DNA from: Desulfobacterales bacterium
Lineage (GTDB): Bacteria > Desulfobacterota > Desulfobacteria > Desulfobacterales > RPRI01
NCBI GenBank assembly: GCA_030689795.1
Contig: JAUYEO010000017.1
Coordinates: forward strand, 1-17,242
Reading direction: 5' to 3'
DNA: 17,242 bases
Position 1 is the stretch's first letter. The number at the start of each line of letters is the position of its first letter. This document shows, piece after piece, positions 1 to 7,756 of this stretch. The position numbers were made by a program, and so were the translations under genes. A model generated the notes under the pieces. It searched no databases, was not told the origin of the DNA, and saw nothing but the letters and a program-made list of their open reading frames with translations.

Positions 1-188
1 ATCATGACGCGTTCATCGAATACCGCAATGAGAGCAAAACTCCTGAGACATTTGAAAAGTGGCTCAGGCTCTGGGTCGAAGATATTAAAACCAGCGATGA
101 TTATATCCGGTTACTCGGGAACGAACGTGTCGTAAAACTTAAATTAAAAAATCATCTTTTATCCGAACCCGTCGATTATGGCTACTGA
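1..188 (+). CDS. Class I CoA-transferase subunit A (glutaconate CoA-transferase type), 3' fragment
   Basis: The gene enters from the left edge; reading from base 3 gives 61 residues and then a TGA at 186-188. The visible tail is charged and tryptophan-bearing (FEKWLRLWVEDI) and ends in EPVDYGY. It resembles, from memory, the C-terminal end of the alpha subunit of GctA/IpdA-type CoA-transferases. The main support is position: it overlaps by 11 bp the start of a clear subunit B, and the two subunits of this family are normally encoded as an adjacent A-B pair and translated together. The subunits form a cytoplasmic heteromer that moves CoA between acyl-CoA and a free carboxylate. The active-site region of this subunit and its start lie outside the window, so the substrate cannot be judged. 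Confidence 0.72.
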   Translation, partial: HDAFIEYRNESKTPETFEKWLRLWVEDIKTSDDYIRLLGNERVVKLKLKNHLLSEPVDYGY

Positions 189-954
189 TATTACCGGCTA
201 CACTCTTTCCGAGCTTATGGTTACTGCGGCTGCGCGTGAAATCGCAGACGGAGAGGTTGTTTTTGTCGGCATGAGGCTTCCTCTCCTTGGATTTCTTCTT
301 GCAAAACGTACCCACGCTCCTGATTCGGTCGGGGTTTACGAGCTTGGGATTGTGCGCGATTCGCCGGCGCCGGAACCGATTCTTACGATGGGGGATCTTC
401 CGAATCTTTTCAGGGCAAAATGGCTTTCCGACACATCTGATGTGATGGGTCTTCTTCAGAATGGAACCGTTGACGTCAGTTTCATAGGGGGAGCCCAGGT
501 TGACCGTTTCGGGAATTTAAACACAAGCTACATCATGAGTTCAGGAAAACTCGCGACAAGGCTTCCCGGAAGCGGAGGGGCCTGCGATCTTGCCGGTCTT
601 GCCAAAAGGCACATCATCATAATGGCGCATGAGAAGCACAGGTTTGTTCCGAAAGTCGATTATATTACATCTCCGGGGTACGGGAACGGGGCCGGGTGGC
701 GTGAAAAGTCAGGGCTTCCCCGGGGCGGCCCGTCTGCCGTGATAACATCCAGCGGAATTATGAAATTCGATCCTGTTTCAAAAGAGATGCTACTTGTTTC
801 AATTCATCCAGGTATAACTGTCCGGCATATCCTGGAGAATACGGGCTGGCCGCTTAGGATAGCGGATACGCCAGGAAAAACTCCGGTTCCGACGGAATAT
901 GAACTTAAAGTACTTCGCGAACTCGACCCGGAAGGCTACTGGACAAGGAGTTAA
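178..954 (+). CDS. Class I CoA-transferase subunit B (glutaconate CoA-transferase type)
   Basis: 258 residues, the usual size for the beta subunit of glutaconate-type CoA-transferases. The protein carries the segment VGVYELGIVRDS, in which Glu55 lines up with the catalytic glutamate (about position 54) known from GctB of Acidaminococcus; this glutamate forms the glutamyl-CoA thioester. Next come a family-typical stretch near residues 101-115 (SFIGGAQVDRFGNLN) and a glycine-rich loop GSGGACDLAG at about 131-140. The ATG lies inside the end of the subunit A gene, so the two are probably translationally coupled. A terminator-like hairpin follows directly, so this is the last gene of its operon. 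The reaction would be reversible CoA transfer to a carboxylic acid in the cytoplasm. Glutaconate, an oxoacid, or a ring-cleavage product as in IpdAB are all possible; sequence alone does not choose. Confidence 0.9.
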   Translation: MATDITGYTLSELMVTAAAREIADGEVVFVGMRLPLLGFLLAKRTHAPDSVGVYELGIVRDSPAPEPILTMGDLPNLFRAKWLSDTSDVMGLLQNGTVDVSFIGGAQVDRFGNLNTSYIMSSGKLATRLPGSGGACDLAGLAKRHIIIMAHEKHRFVPKVDYITSPGYGNGAGWREKSGLPRGGPSAVITSSGIMKFDPVSKEMLLVSIHPGITVRHILENTGWPLRIADTPGKTPVPTEYELKVLRELDPEGYWTRS

Positions 955-989
955 GCGCCGGTATTTTAAAACCGGGCGGCATTTTTTTC
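955..989 (+). terminator. Rho-independent-like terminator after the CoA-transferase genes
   Basis: A CCGGT...ACCGG stem (958-962 with 971-975) with an AT-rich loop is followed within a few bases by seven T residues (982-988). It sits just after the TAA of subunit B. The stem is short and its base is imperfect (an extra G before the final C), so it may be a modest terminator. The next gene has its own promoter-like sequence, which fits an operon boundary here. Confidence 0.55.
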
Positions 990-1014
990 GGCTGTATATA
1001 CAGGTCTTTTTTTC

Positions 1015-1042
1015 TTGACAAAAAAATTCATAGCTGTAATGT
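1015..1042 (+). promoter_or_regulatory. Candidate sigma70-type promoter for the TRAP operon
   Basis: A consensus -35 box TTGACA is at 1015-1020. A weak -10 candidate, TAATGT at 1037-1042, lies 16 bp downstream and is preceded by TG. It is about 100 bp upstream of the dctP start and downstream of the terminator-like hairpin. The -35 match is exact; the -10 is poor, so the start of transcription is uncertain. Confidence 0.45.
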
Positions 1043-1141
1043 AACTTATGAACAGTCTTTGGCTAATGAACGTTGTTTATAAAAAGTTCGTTTTTTGGGC
1101 AAATAAATCAAAAAAAAGGCATTAATGAAAAGGAGGAACAG

Positions 1142-2224
1142 ATGAAATTCAGGAAAATGTCAGTTTTGACGGCGCTCTTTATAGTCTGTTTTGTGCTGTC
1201 GGGTAGTCTTGCGCTTGCAGGCGCTCCATCACTGGATGCGTGGAAACCGGCCTTTGATCCATCAACGGCTAAATACAAATGTATAGTTTCCAATGTATCA
1301 TCTCCCGCAATAAAAGGAGTTTATGCCGGTTTTGCCATCAGGGATGAGCTTTGGAAAAGAACAAACGGCCAGATTTTTATTGATTATAAGCCTTTTTCCA
1401 TGATGGGCGGTGAAGTTGAGGTTTTAAATCAGCTTAAGATGGGCGCGATCCAGGGTATGGGTGTAAGCTCAGTTGCTTCAACCAATCTTGGGCCGAGATT
1501 CGGCCTTGTCAACCTTCCATTCCTTATCGATTCTTTTGATAGACTCGATAAATTTGCTGCGAATAAGAAGTTTTTTGATCATTTCATGATGGCTATGGAT
1601 CATCAGGGAATCGTTGGTCTTGACATTACAGGTTACGGCAACTACGGCTGGGCGACAAAGACACCGGTCAAAACGATAGCGGATGCGAAAAAAGTGAAAT
1701 TCCGCATTGCCGAGGCTGAGGTCAACCAGATTCTTTACAAGGAATGGGGTTTCAATCCTGTTGTCATGCCGTGGCCGGATGTTCCGATGGCCCTCAAGAC
1801 GGGAGTCATTGACGGTCTCGACCATACCCCCATGGTCTGTAACATTACCAAAAAATTTGAAGATGCCAAATATTTTACCCAGTTAAATTATGCCCAGGGC
1901 CTTTTTATCTGGGTTTTCAACAAGGCCTGGTTCAACAGCCTTCCGGCAGACCTGCAGAAAACCTTCAAGGAGGTTGTAAACGAAGTTTGCGCTAAAACAC
2001 GCAAGGAGACAGTGCAGCAGGAGACAGACGAGATCAATAAGGCAACAGCCGCAGGTGTTCAGTTCTTCAAGCTTTCGGATGCTGAAATGGCGACTTTAAG
2101 AAAGCAGGGCGATATCGCTCATAAGAAATACGCGGATGAAATCAACCAGCTTTATCCCGGTGATACGTATAAAACGAAAAACTTCCTGAAAGAAGTCGAA
2201 GATTTTCTGGGGTACAAGCCGTAA
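1142..2224 (+). CDS. dctP: TRAP transporter solute-binding protein, DctP family
   Basis: 360 residues from the chosen ATG. This start is preceded by AAGGAGG about six bases upstream and opens a textbook Sec signal peptide: MKFRKM, then a hydrophobic core, with cleavage expected after ALA at residue 26. A longer reading from 1073 has no such signal and places extra charged residues in front. The mature protein has the DctP fold signatures: the GGEVEVLNQLKMGAIQG region (about 89-105), and KVKFRIAEAEVN around 185-194, where Arg188 is the likely conserved carboxylate-binding arginine. The segment MALKTGVIDGLDHTP (216-230) matches the usual GxVDG element. It would bind an organic acid in the periplasm and deliver it to DctQM, driven by a sodium gradient. 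The two membrane genes follow, so the system is complete. The ligand is not identifiable from sequence. Confidence 0.93.
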   Translation: MKFRKMSVLTALFIVCFVLSGSLALAGAPSLDAWKPAFDPSTAKYKCIVSNVSSPAIKGVYAGFAIRDELWKRTNGQIFIDYKPFSMMGGEVEVLNQLKMGAIQGMGVSSVASTNLGPRFGLVNLPFLIDSFDRLDKFAANKKFFDHFMMAMDHQGIVGLDITGYGNYGWATKTPVKTIADAKKVKFRIAEAEVNQILYKEWGFNPVVMPWPDVPMALKTGVIDGLDHTPMVCNITKKFEDAKYFTQLNYAQGLFIWVFNKAWFNSLPADLQKTFKEVVNEVCAKTRKETVQQETDEINKATAAGVQFFKLSDAEMATLRKQGDIAHKKYADEINQLYPGDTYKTKNFLKEVEDFLGYKP

Positions 2225-2245
2225 ATCTACTTTAACCTTAAGCGT

Positions 2246-2286
2246 AAAGGGGGCTGACGCCATTTGGGGCCCCCTTTGTTTTATTA
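2246..2286 (+). terminator. Strong hairpin between dctP and dctQ (partial terminator or mRNA stabiliser)
   Basis: A perfect 9-bp stem, AAAGGGGGC (2246-2254) with GCCCCCTTT (2269-2277), has a 14-base loop and is followed by GTTTTATT. It lies 21 bp after the dctP stop and more than 100 bp before dctQ. Such hairpins after binding-protein genes commonly stop most transcripts or protect the upstream mRNA, giving more binding protein than membrane subunit. No separate convincing promoter was seen for dctQ, so read-through is likely. Confidence 0.75.
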
Positions 2287-2394
2287 TAACCGTCATCATT
2301 TGAAGGTTTCGCGAAAAAAAATCAAAAATTACTTTACTCCCTTGAAAACGGGAGTCCGGATTTACCCACTAATGCACTTTAAGGAAAATAACTC

Positions 2395-2892
2395 ATGATC
2401 GGGAAAATATTAAATTTTTTTGATAAGATTTTTACCTTTTTCGAGGAATGGACTCTGTTCATCAGCGTCATGGTGGCGTTAATTGCCCTCTTTTTCAACG
2501 TAATCTTAAGATACGGGTTTAATTATTCCCTTGCCTGGTCAGAGGAGCTGATAAGAGAAGTTATCATTTATACTACTTTTATCGGATGCAGCGCGGCCAT
2601 TAAGAACCGCTCCATGATAAGGATAGACGCTCTTGTTCAGCTTGTTCCCAGGGTAAAATTTCCTCTTGCCATGTTCAGTAATTTTATGGTTCTCGTTTTT
2701 GCGGTAATGATGATTTATTATGGAATAGAGATGTCTCACATGCAGGTCGTAACAAATCAGAAATCTGTAATTATGCAGATCCCTTTGGTCTATCTGTATG
2801 TGATAATGCCATTGATGGGCGGTATGATGTTCATACGCACGCTCCATGTAATTTATCAGGATATCAATGAGAAGCGCGCTAAAAACAAATAA
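2395..2892 (+). CDS. dctQ: TRAP transporter small membrane subunit, DctQ family
   Basis: 165 residues, the normal length for DctQ, with four predicted membrane helices (roughly residues 18-38, 52-70, 88-108 and 122-146). The loop after the first helix reads RYGFNYSLAWSEELIRE (39-55); the W-S/A-E-E-L-x-R element there is characteristic of DctQ. An AAGGAAA stretch upstream of the ATG is the likely ribosome site. DctQ binds the large subunit DctM in the cytoplasmic membrane and is needed for uptake. The gene lies between dctP and dctM in the common P-Q-M order. Confidence 0.92.
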   Translation: MIGKILNFFDKIFTFFEEWTLFISVMVALIALFFNVILRYGFNYSLAWSEELIREVIIYTTFIGCSAAIKNRSMIRIDALVQLVPRVKFPLAMFSNFMVLVFAVMMIYYGIEMSHMQVVTNQKSVIMQIPLVYLYVIMPLMGGMMFIRTLHVIYQDINEKRAKNK

Positions 2893-2973
2893 ATACCGGT
2901 ATATTCGAATAAGTTGATATTATTGAAACAAGGCAAATGGAATTAATTATCCAAACAAAGGAGTTCCGGTTTT

Positions 2974-4299
2974 ATGGAAACTAGCGCCCTTATAGTTTTG
3001 CTCATGCTTCTTGGCATGATGGCAGCATACGTTCCGGTCTTTATGGCTCTTTTCTTTACCTCGATCTTCAGTTTTCTGATTTTTTCCCCTGAAACCCCGG
3101 TTTTGCTGCTCACACAGACCCTTTTCCGCAGCATGGATAACTTCGCGCTGGTTGTGGTGCTCTTCTTTATTCTATGCGGAAACATCATGACTGCCGGCAC
3201 CATTGTTGACAAGCTCGTCAAAGTGACAAACATGCTGGTGAGCTGGCTTCCGGGCGGACTGGGCATGGCAGGCTGTCTGGCATGCGGTCTTTTCGGCGCC
3301 ATTTCAGGATCTACAGTGGCCACAGTGGTAGCCCTTGGCGGTTTTATGATCCCCGCGCTTTTGTCAAAAGGTTATCCTGAAAAGTACACCATTGGGCTGA
3401 TGACCGCAGCTCCCAATCTGGGGATAATAATCCCTCCCAGCATCAGTATGATCCTCTACTGCATGATTACAAACGTCTCTCTTCAGGGGCTTTTTTTAAC
3501 CGGTTTTGTTCCGGGAATTTTAATCATGCTTTTTACATGCATTTATACTTATGTTCTTTTACGCAACAATACAACGATTGACCGGGCCCCAATTCCGGAT
3601 TTTAAAGAAGTGATTGCTACTCTTAAAGACGGAATCTGGTCCCTGATGCTTCCGGTAATTATTTTTGCCGGGACTTTTTCAGGTGTTTTTACCGCAAACG
3701 AAGCCGCTGTTGTTGCCTGCATTTATGCTTTTATAATCGAGATATTCATTCATAAATCGATGAAATTAAGCACTGTCAAGAAAGTTACGGTAAGTTCGGC
3801 AGTCACATCGGCCACGCTTTTAATTATCGTGGCCGGGGCCACCTGCTTCGGGCGCTATCTGACTTTTGAAAATGTTCCGGGAAAGATAGCGGAAGCGGTT
3901 GTAAGTAACATCCATTCTCCCGTTATGTTCCTTATGGTTATGAATATTCTCCTTCTCATAGTCGGCATGTTCATGGATGTTATTTCGGCCACACTGATTA
4001 TAGGCCCTGTTATTGTGCCCATGCTCAGCACCTTTGGAATTGATGTCATGCATTTTGGGCTTTTGATGACGGTCAACCTTGCCATAGGCTACTGCACACC
4101 TCCTGTGGGAGTCAGCATGTACATAACAGGAGCAATGGCCAATAAAGATATCGTATTTGTTACCAAGGCGGTTATGCCGTTTATAATAATCCAGATTGCG
4201 GTTCTGTTTATGATGACTTATATGCCGGACGTTGTTTTATGGCTTCCCAAGCTGATGGGCTTCTGGGAGGCGGGTGGGACATCCGGGCCTGCTTTATAA
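2974..4299 (+). CDS. dctM: TRAP transporter large membrane subunit, DctM family
   Basis: 441 residues, very hydrophobic, with about 12 membrane helices expected. The diagnostic DctM motif is clear at about residues 109-165: SGSTVATVVALGGFMIPALL, then KGYPEKYTIGLMTAAPNLGIIIPPSISMILY. A second related element, NLAIGYCTPPVGVSMYITGA, is near residues 368-387. The start has a good AAAGGAG site ten bases upstream. DctM is the sodium-coupled channel subunit that carries the ligand delivered by DctP across the inner membrane. It lies 81 bp after dctQ and closes the TRAP set; an MFS gene follows 88 bp later, possibly on the same transcript. Confidence 0.95.
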   Translation: METSALIVLLMLLGMMAAYVPVFMALFFTSIFSFLIFSPETPVLLLTQTLFRSMDNFALVVVLFFILCGNIMTAGTIVDKLVKVTNMLVSWLPGGLGMAGCLACGLFGAISGSTVATVVALGGFMIPALLSKGYPEKYTIGLMTAAPNLGIIIPPSISMILYCMITNVSLQGLFLTGFVPGILIMLFTCIYTYVLLRNNTTIDRAPIPDFKEVIATLKDGIWSLMLPVIIFAGTFSGVFTANEAAVVACIYAFIIEIFIHKSMKLSTVKKVTVSSAVTSATLLIIVAGATCFGRYLTFENVPGKIAEAVVSNIHSPVMFLMVMNILLLIVGMFMDVISATLIIGPVIVPMLSTFGIDVMHFGLLMTVNLAIGYCTPPVGVSMYITGAMANKDIVFVTKAVMPFIIIQIAVLFMMTYMPDVVLWLPKLMGFWEAGGTSGPAL

Positions 4300-4324
4300 G
4301 ACTTTGCCGGTTTCTTCCCTTTGA

Positions 4325-4339
4325 TCCGCCTTGGGCGGA
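4325..4339 (+). other. Short GC-rich hairpin between dctM and the MFS gene
   Basis: TCCGCC and GGCGGA (4325-4330 and 4334-4339) form a 6-bp stem closed by a three-base loop. No T-run follows directly; a run of six T lies about 27 bases further on. It could weaken read-through or stabilise the dctM mRNA, but it is not a clear terminator. Confidence 0.35.
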
Positions 4340-4387
4340 GACTATGAAACATGAGTCAAATCGGATTTTTTACGGGGCCATCAATAA

Positions 4388-5677
4388 ATGGAACTGGAAA
4401 TTACCAACGACGAGAAGCTTCGGAGAGCACTGAGCTACCGCTGGGTGATCTTCTGGATTCTCGCGTTCGGTTACGTTCTTGTCTATTTTCACCGTCTCTG
4501 TCCGGCGGTTGTTGCCATTGACATGATGAAGGATTTAAACGCCGGCGGGGCACTTACCGGGTTCCTGTCGGCGGCCTATTTTTACCCCTATGCTCTGATG
4601 CAGCTTCCGGCAGGTCTTCTGTCGGATACGTGGGGCCCCCGCAAGACAATCACATTATTCTTTATTATCGCATTTGCAGGTTCCGTTATCCTTGGCTTCG
4701 CGCCTTCGGTCGCTCTGGCTATATTTGGCCGTGCACTTGTCGGGGTAGGCATAGCCATGCTTTTTGTGGCTACGATGAAGGTTCTTGCCGAGTGGTTTAA
4801 GAAAACAGAGTTTGCAATGATGACCGGAATTCTCATGGCCATGGGAGGCCTTGGCTCGCTGACAGCCACGGTTCCTCTTGCGCTGTTAAGCGGCTGGATC
4901 GGCTGGCGGTTTTCATTTGTCATTGTAGGTATTCTGACTCTTGTACTGGCTGTTCTGATATGGTTTTTCGTATATGATAAGCCTGAAGACCGGGGATGGC
5001 CGTCTCCTGCCGAGCACACCGGAGACGGGACGCAATCGATCAAGCTTTCGGAAGGTATTAAGAAAGTAATATCCTCTCCGTCTTTCTGGCCCCTTGCCGT
5101 ATGGTTCTTTTTTGACTGCGGGATATTCTTTGCATTCGGAGGGCTTTGGGGCGGGCCTTATCTGATGCAGGTTTACAAGATGACCAAACCGGAAGCCGGA
5201 CGTATTCTTTCCATGCTTGCTGTCGGTATGGTGATAGGAAGTCCCCTGCTCAGCTACCTGTCCAACAACCTGTTCCGCGGGCGAAAACCGGTTATGGTTA
5301 TTTCGAGCGCGGTTGTTCTTGTGATCACGTATTTTATGGCGTTTCATACCGGAGGAATATCCGTTTTCGGGCATTACACGCTCTGTCTCGGTCTTGGAGT
5401 CTTTTCGAGCGCGATAGTGGTTATAGGATTCACGGCCACGAAAGAACTCTTTCCGGTTCAGATGGCGGGGACTGCCATAGGGCTTGTAAATTTATTCCCT
5501 TTTGCGGGCGGAGCCGTTTTCCAGCCGGTGCTGGGATATATTCTTGAGCGTCAGGGCCGTGTCGAAGGGGCCTTTACCGTTGCAGGTTATAAAAATGCTT
5601 TTCTGGTTCTTTTTTGCTGCGGAATCATAGCCTTTTTATCAAGCTTTTTCATCAGGGAAACCATGTCCAAAAAATAA
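4388..5677 (+). CDS. Major facilitator superfamily permease
   Basis: 429 residues with a 6+6 helix pattern and a charged central loop (about residues 198-225, DKPEDRGWPSPAEHTGDG), typical of MFS carriers. The MFS signature loop between helices 2 and 3 is visible as GLLSDTWGPRKT at residues 76-87. The N-terminal YVLVYFHRLCPAVVAIDM resembles, from memory, the organophosphate/nitrate/anion-cation symporter groups, but the substrate is unknown. The ATG has no strong Shine-Dalgarno sequence; no better in-frame start precedes the first helix, so translation may partly depend on the upstream gene. Its place right after a TRAP operon suggests a second importer or an exporter for a related carboxylate, which is inference only. 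Confidence 0.88.
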   Translation: MELEITNDEKLRRALSYRWVIFWILAFGYVLVYFHRLCPAVVAIDMMKDLNAGGALTGFLSAAYFYPYALMQLPAGLLSDTWGPRKTITLFFIIAFAGSVILGFAPSVALAIFGRALVGVGIAMLFVATMKVLAEWFKKTEFAMMTGILMAMGGLGSLTATVPLALLSGWIGWRFSFVIVGILTLVLAVLIWFFVYDKPEDRGWPSPAEHTGDGTQSIKLSEGIKKVISSPSFWPLAVWFFFDCGIFFAFGGLWGGPYLMQVYKMTKPEAGRILSMLAVGMVIGSPLLSYLSNNLFRGRKPVMVISSAVVLVITYFMAFHTGGISVFGHYTLCLGLGVFSSAIVVIGFTATKELFPVQMAGTAIGLVNLFPFAGGAVFQPVLGYILERQGRVEGAFTVAGYKNAFLVLFCCGIIAFLSSFFIRETMSKK

Positions 5678-5711
5678 CATGGCTCTCCAACCGGTATTTC
5701 TTTACTTTTTT

Positions 5712-5740
5712 TTTACAAACAGAAAAACACAGGATATAAT
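5712..5740 (+). promoter_or_regulatory. Strong sigma70-type promoter for the PAS-GAF kinase gene
   Basis: TTTACA (5712-5717) and a perfect TATAAT (5735-5740) are separated by 17 bp, the optimal spacing. The ATG of the kinase is 28 bp beyond the -10 box, giving a 5' leader of about 20 bases. The -10 box sits in the 11-base palindrome GATATAATATC (5733-5743), which could be coincidental or could bind a regulator. This is the best promoter match in the window and marks the start of the signalling unit. Confidence 0.75.
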
Positions 5741-5767
5741 ATCTTGTTTACTAAAGAACCTGTCTGA

Positions 5768-7684
5768 ATGGCTGCAAAAAAAACGACAAATACAAAAAAA
5801 AGCCCGGAGAACTCCGCTGATAAGGCGCACAACGGCGCGGATAAGCGCTACAGGGCTCTTCTCGAATTTTTGCCCGACCCTGTTATCTTTGTAGATCTTA
5901 AAAGCAACATTATTTATTTAAATCCGGCATTTACTAAAGTATTCGGCTGGAGTATGGAAGATCTTGAAGGAAAGCTGATACCTTTCATCCCCGATCATCT
6001 GAAGGAAGAGACCCGGAAAGGAATAAAACTGCTTTTCAGGGAAAAAGTTATTCATGGTTATGAAACAAAGAGGCTGACAAAGGAGGGCAAGGCCATTGAT
6101 GTTGTATTAAACGGCGCTCTCTATTACGAAGATGAAAACAGGCCTGCCGGACAGGTAATAATATTGAGGGATATTACAAGAGAAAAGCGTATAATGCGAA
6201 GGAACGAAGCCCTTTACCGCATTGCAAAAGCCCTTCCTCAATATCAGTCTCTTAACGAGCGGCTTGAATTTATTATTAAAGAAGTACAGGATATAATCGG
6301 TTTAACAGGCGCGTCTGTCATACTTCTCGATGAGAAGAAAAATGAATTTTTCTTTCGTGAAGCAGTTTACGAAGACGGGGAGACTGATAAGAGAATAAAG
6401 GAGATAAGGTTTCCTGCCGACAAAGGGGTTGCAGGTTATGTATACAGAACCGGTAAGCCTCTTATTGTTCCTGATTATCCCAGGAGTCCGTATTATTTCG
6501 GACAGGTAGATGAACAGTCCGGTTATCAGACCAGGAACATGCTTGACGTTCCGATACGCACGCCTGACAGAATTATCGGAGTCCTTTGCTCAGTGAACAA
6601 AAAAGAAGGTGAGTTTGATGAAGATGATCTGGAACTTTTAAGCGCAATTGCGAGCACAGTAGCTTCTCCGATCGAGAACGCGAGGATCAACGAAGAATTA
6701 AAAAGGTCCTATGAGGAAGTAAAAAGCCTGAACAGAGCCAAGGACAGGGTAATTCACCATCTCTCCCATGAGCTTAAAACGCCCGTTTCCGTCCTTTCCG
6801 CTTCCCTTTCCCTGCTTGCAAAAAGGCTTTCCGGCATAGACAGCATGGATAAGAAGGACTGGAAGTCGATCATGGAGAGGGCGCATAGAAGCCTTACGCG
6901 CATTTTAGACATGCAGTATGAAATTGAGGACATTCTCCGGGAGAAAGATTATTCGACCTACCATATGCTTTTGACCCTTGTTGACGCCTGTGCGGATGAG
7001 ATAGAAGCTCTTGCTGCGCTTGAATCGGGAAATGATGATATTGTGCAGGGCATCCGGAACCGCATTGAAGAGCTTTTCGGTCCGCGCGATTCGGTATCCG
7101 AAGAGATATTTCTGCATGAGTTTGTTGAAAAAAAGATACAGGATCTTCGCGTTCGGTTTGAGCACCGCAGGTGCCGTGTAGAAGTAGGGACCGAGCCGGT
7201 GCCTGCCGTTTTGATTCCGGCGGATGTTCTTTCCAAGATAGTTGAAGGATTGGTTAGAAATGCGGTCGGGAATACACCGGACGGCGGCAAAATAGCAGTT
7301 TCTGTAAAAAACGGCGAAAAGGGGCCTGAGCTCGAAATAAAGGATTCCGGTGTCGGTATAACGGAAGAAAACCGGCGCCTGATATTCGAGAGCAATTTCA
7401 CGGCACGTGCGACAATGCATTATTCCTCCCGCCAGCCTTATGATTTCTATGCAGGAGGAAAGGGTTTCGATCTTCTCAGGATGAAGATTTTTTCAGAGAA
7501 ATACGGATTTAATATTAAGATGACTTCTTCAAGATGCCGTTTCATTCCGGAAGATGAAAATATCTGCCCGGGTAATATAATCAACTGCAGTCACTGTAAA
7601 TCGGATGAGGACTGTTTCAACTCGGGAGGAACGACTGTTGTTTTGCAATTCACGGTGACTGATGATATTAAGCCGTTGAAATAA
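5768..7684 (+). CDS. Soluble PAS-GAF sensor histidine kinase with Cys-rich insertion in the ATPase domain
   Basis: 638 residues without membrane helices or signal peptide, so cytoplasmic. In order: a basic, low-complexity N-terminus (1-25); a PAS domain (about 28-135, beginning YRALLEFLPDPVIFVDLKSNIIYLNPA); a GAF domain (about 160-305, with FPADKGVAGYVYRTGKPLIVPD); a HisKA helix with HHLSHELKTP, phosphoacceptor His334; a longer-than-usual linker (about 390-470); and a HATPase_c domain with N-box Asn498, G1 box DSGVG at 526-530, and a degenerate lid and G2 region GGKGFDLLRMK (563-573). Before the last strand of the ATPase domain is a cysteine-rich insertion with Cys590, 600, 607, 610 and 616. 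There is no attached receiver. The start has only a weak ribosome site but is 28 bp after a strong promoter. It probably phosphorylates a separate regulator; the nearby receiver gene is the natural candidate. Confidence 0.92.
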   Translation: MAAKKTTNTKKSPENSADKAHNGADKRYRALLEFLPDPVIFVDLKSNIIYLNPAFTKVFGWSMEDLEGKLIPFIPDHLKEETRKGIKLLFREKVIHGYETKRLTKEGKAIDVVLNGALYYEDENRPAGQVIILRDITREKRIMRRNEALYRIAKALPQYQSLNERLEFIIKEVQDIIGLTGASVILLDEKKNEFFFREAVYEDGETDKRIKEIRFPADKGVAGYVYRTGKPLIVPDYPRSPYYFGQVDEQSGYQTRNMLDVPIRTPDRIIGVLCSVNKKEGEFDEDDLELLSAIASTVASPIENARINEELKRSYEEVKSLNRAKDRVIHHLSHELKTPVSVLSASLSLLAKRLSGIDSMDKKDWKSIMERAHRSLTRILDMQYEIEDILREKDYSTYHMLLTLVDACADEIEALAALESGNDDIVQGIRNRIEELFGPRDSVSEEIFLHEFVEKKIQDLRVRFEHRRCRVEVGTEPVPAVLIPADVLSKIVEGLVRNAVGNTPDGGKIAVSVKNGEKGPELEIKDSGVGITEENRRLIFESNFTARATMHYSSRQPYDFYAGGKGFDLLRMKIFSEKYGFNIKMTSSRCRFIPEDENICPGNIINCSHCKSDEDCFNSGGTTVVLQFTVTDDIKPLK

Positions 7685-7694
7685 AATAACCGTA

Positions 7695-7706
7695 CCATTT
7701 AAATGG
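7695..7706. repeat. 12-bp perfect palindrome after the kinase gene
   Basis: CCATTTAAATGG is a perfect palindrome 11 bp after the first kinase stop codon. It could be a protein site or chance in AT-rich DNA; it is too short, and has no loop, to act as a terminator. Confidence 0.4.
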
Positions 7707-7713
7707 CAAGAAC

Positions 7714-7756
7714 GGCATAAGGAGCCGTAAGCCGTGACAGGCATAAGGAGCCGTAA
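7714..7756 (+). repeat. 17-bp direct repeat, two copies 26 bp apart
   Basis: GGCATAAGGAGCCGTAA occurs identically at 7714-7730 and 7740-7756. The AGGAGCCGT core of each copy is the complement of the ACGGCTCCT that ends each 44-bp unit immediately downstream, so the two repeat types belong to one structure. Confidence 0.85.

Noticed and set aside
1073..1141. Longer N-terminus for the TRAP binding protein starting at 1073
   Set aside because: It adds 23 charged residues in front of a clean signal peptide, and only the ATG at 1142 has a strong ribosome site.
2893..2902. Palindrome ATACCGGTAT after dctQ as an operator or terminator
   Set aside because: Only 10 bp, no loop and no T-run, in a short AT-rich spacer; chance is likely.
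4239..4433. Small + strand reading frame spanning the end of dctM and the start of the MFS gene
   Set aside because: It lies out of frame over two well-supported genes, has no family resemblance and no ribosome site.
4588..5374. Antisense reading frames of about 150 codons under the MFS gene
   Set aside because: The + strand encodes a full MFS protein with its signature loop; the antisense products resemble nothing.
6905..7420. Antisense reading frames of 147-171 codons inside the PAS-GAF kinase gene
   Set aside because: They are shadows of a strongly coding gene with intact kinase motifs; low-complexity composition and no recognisable domain.
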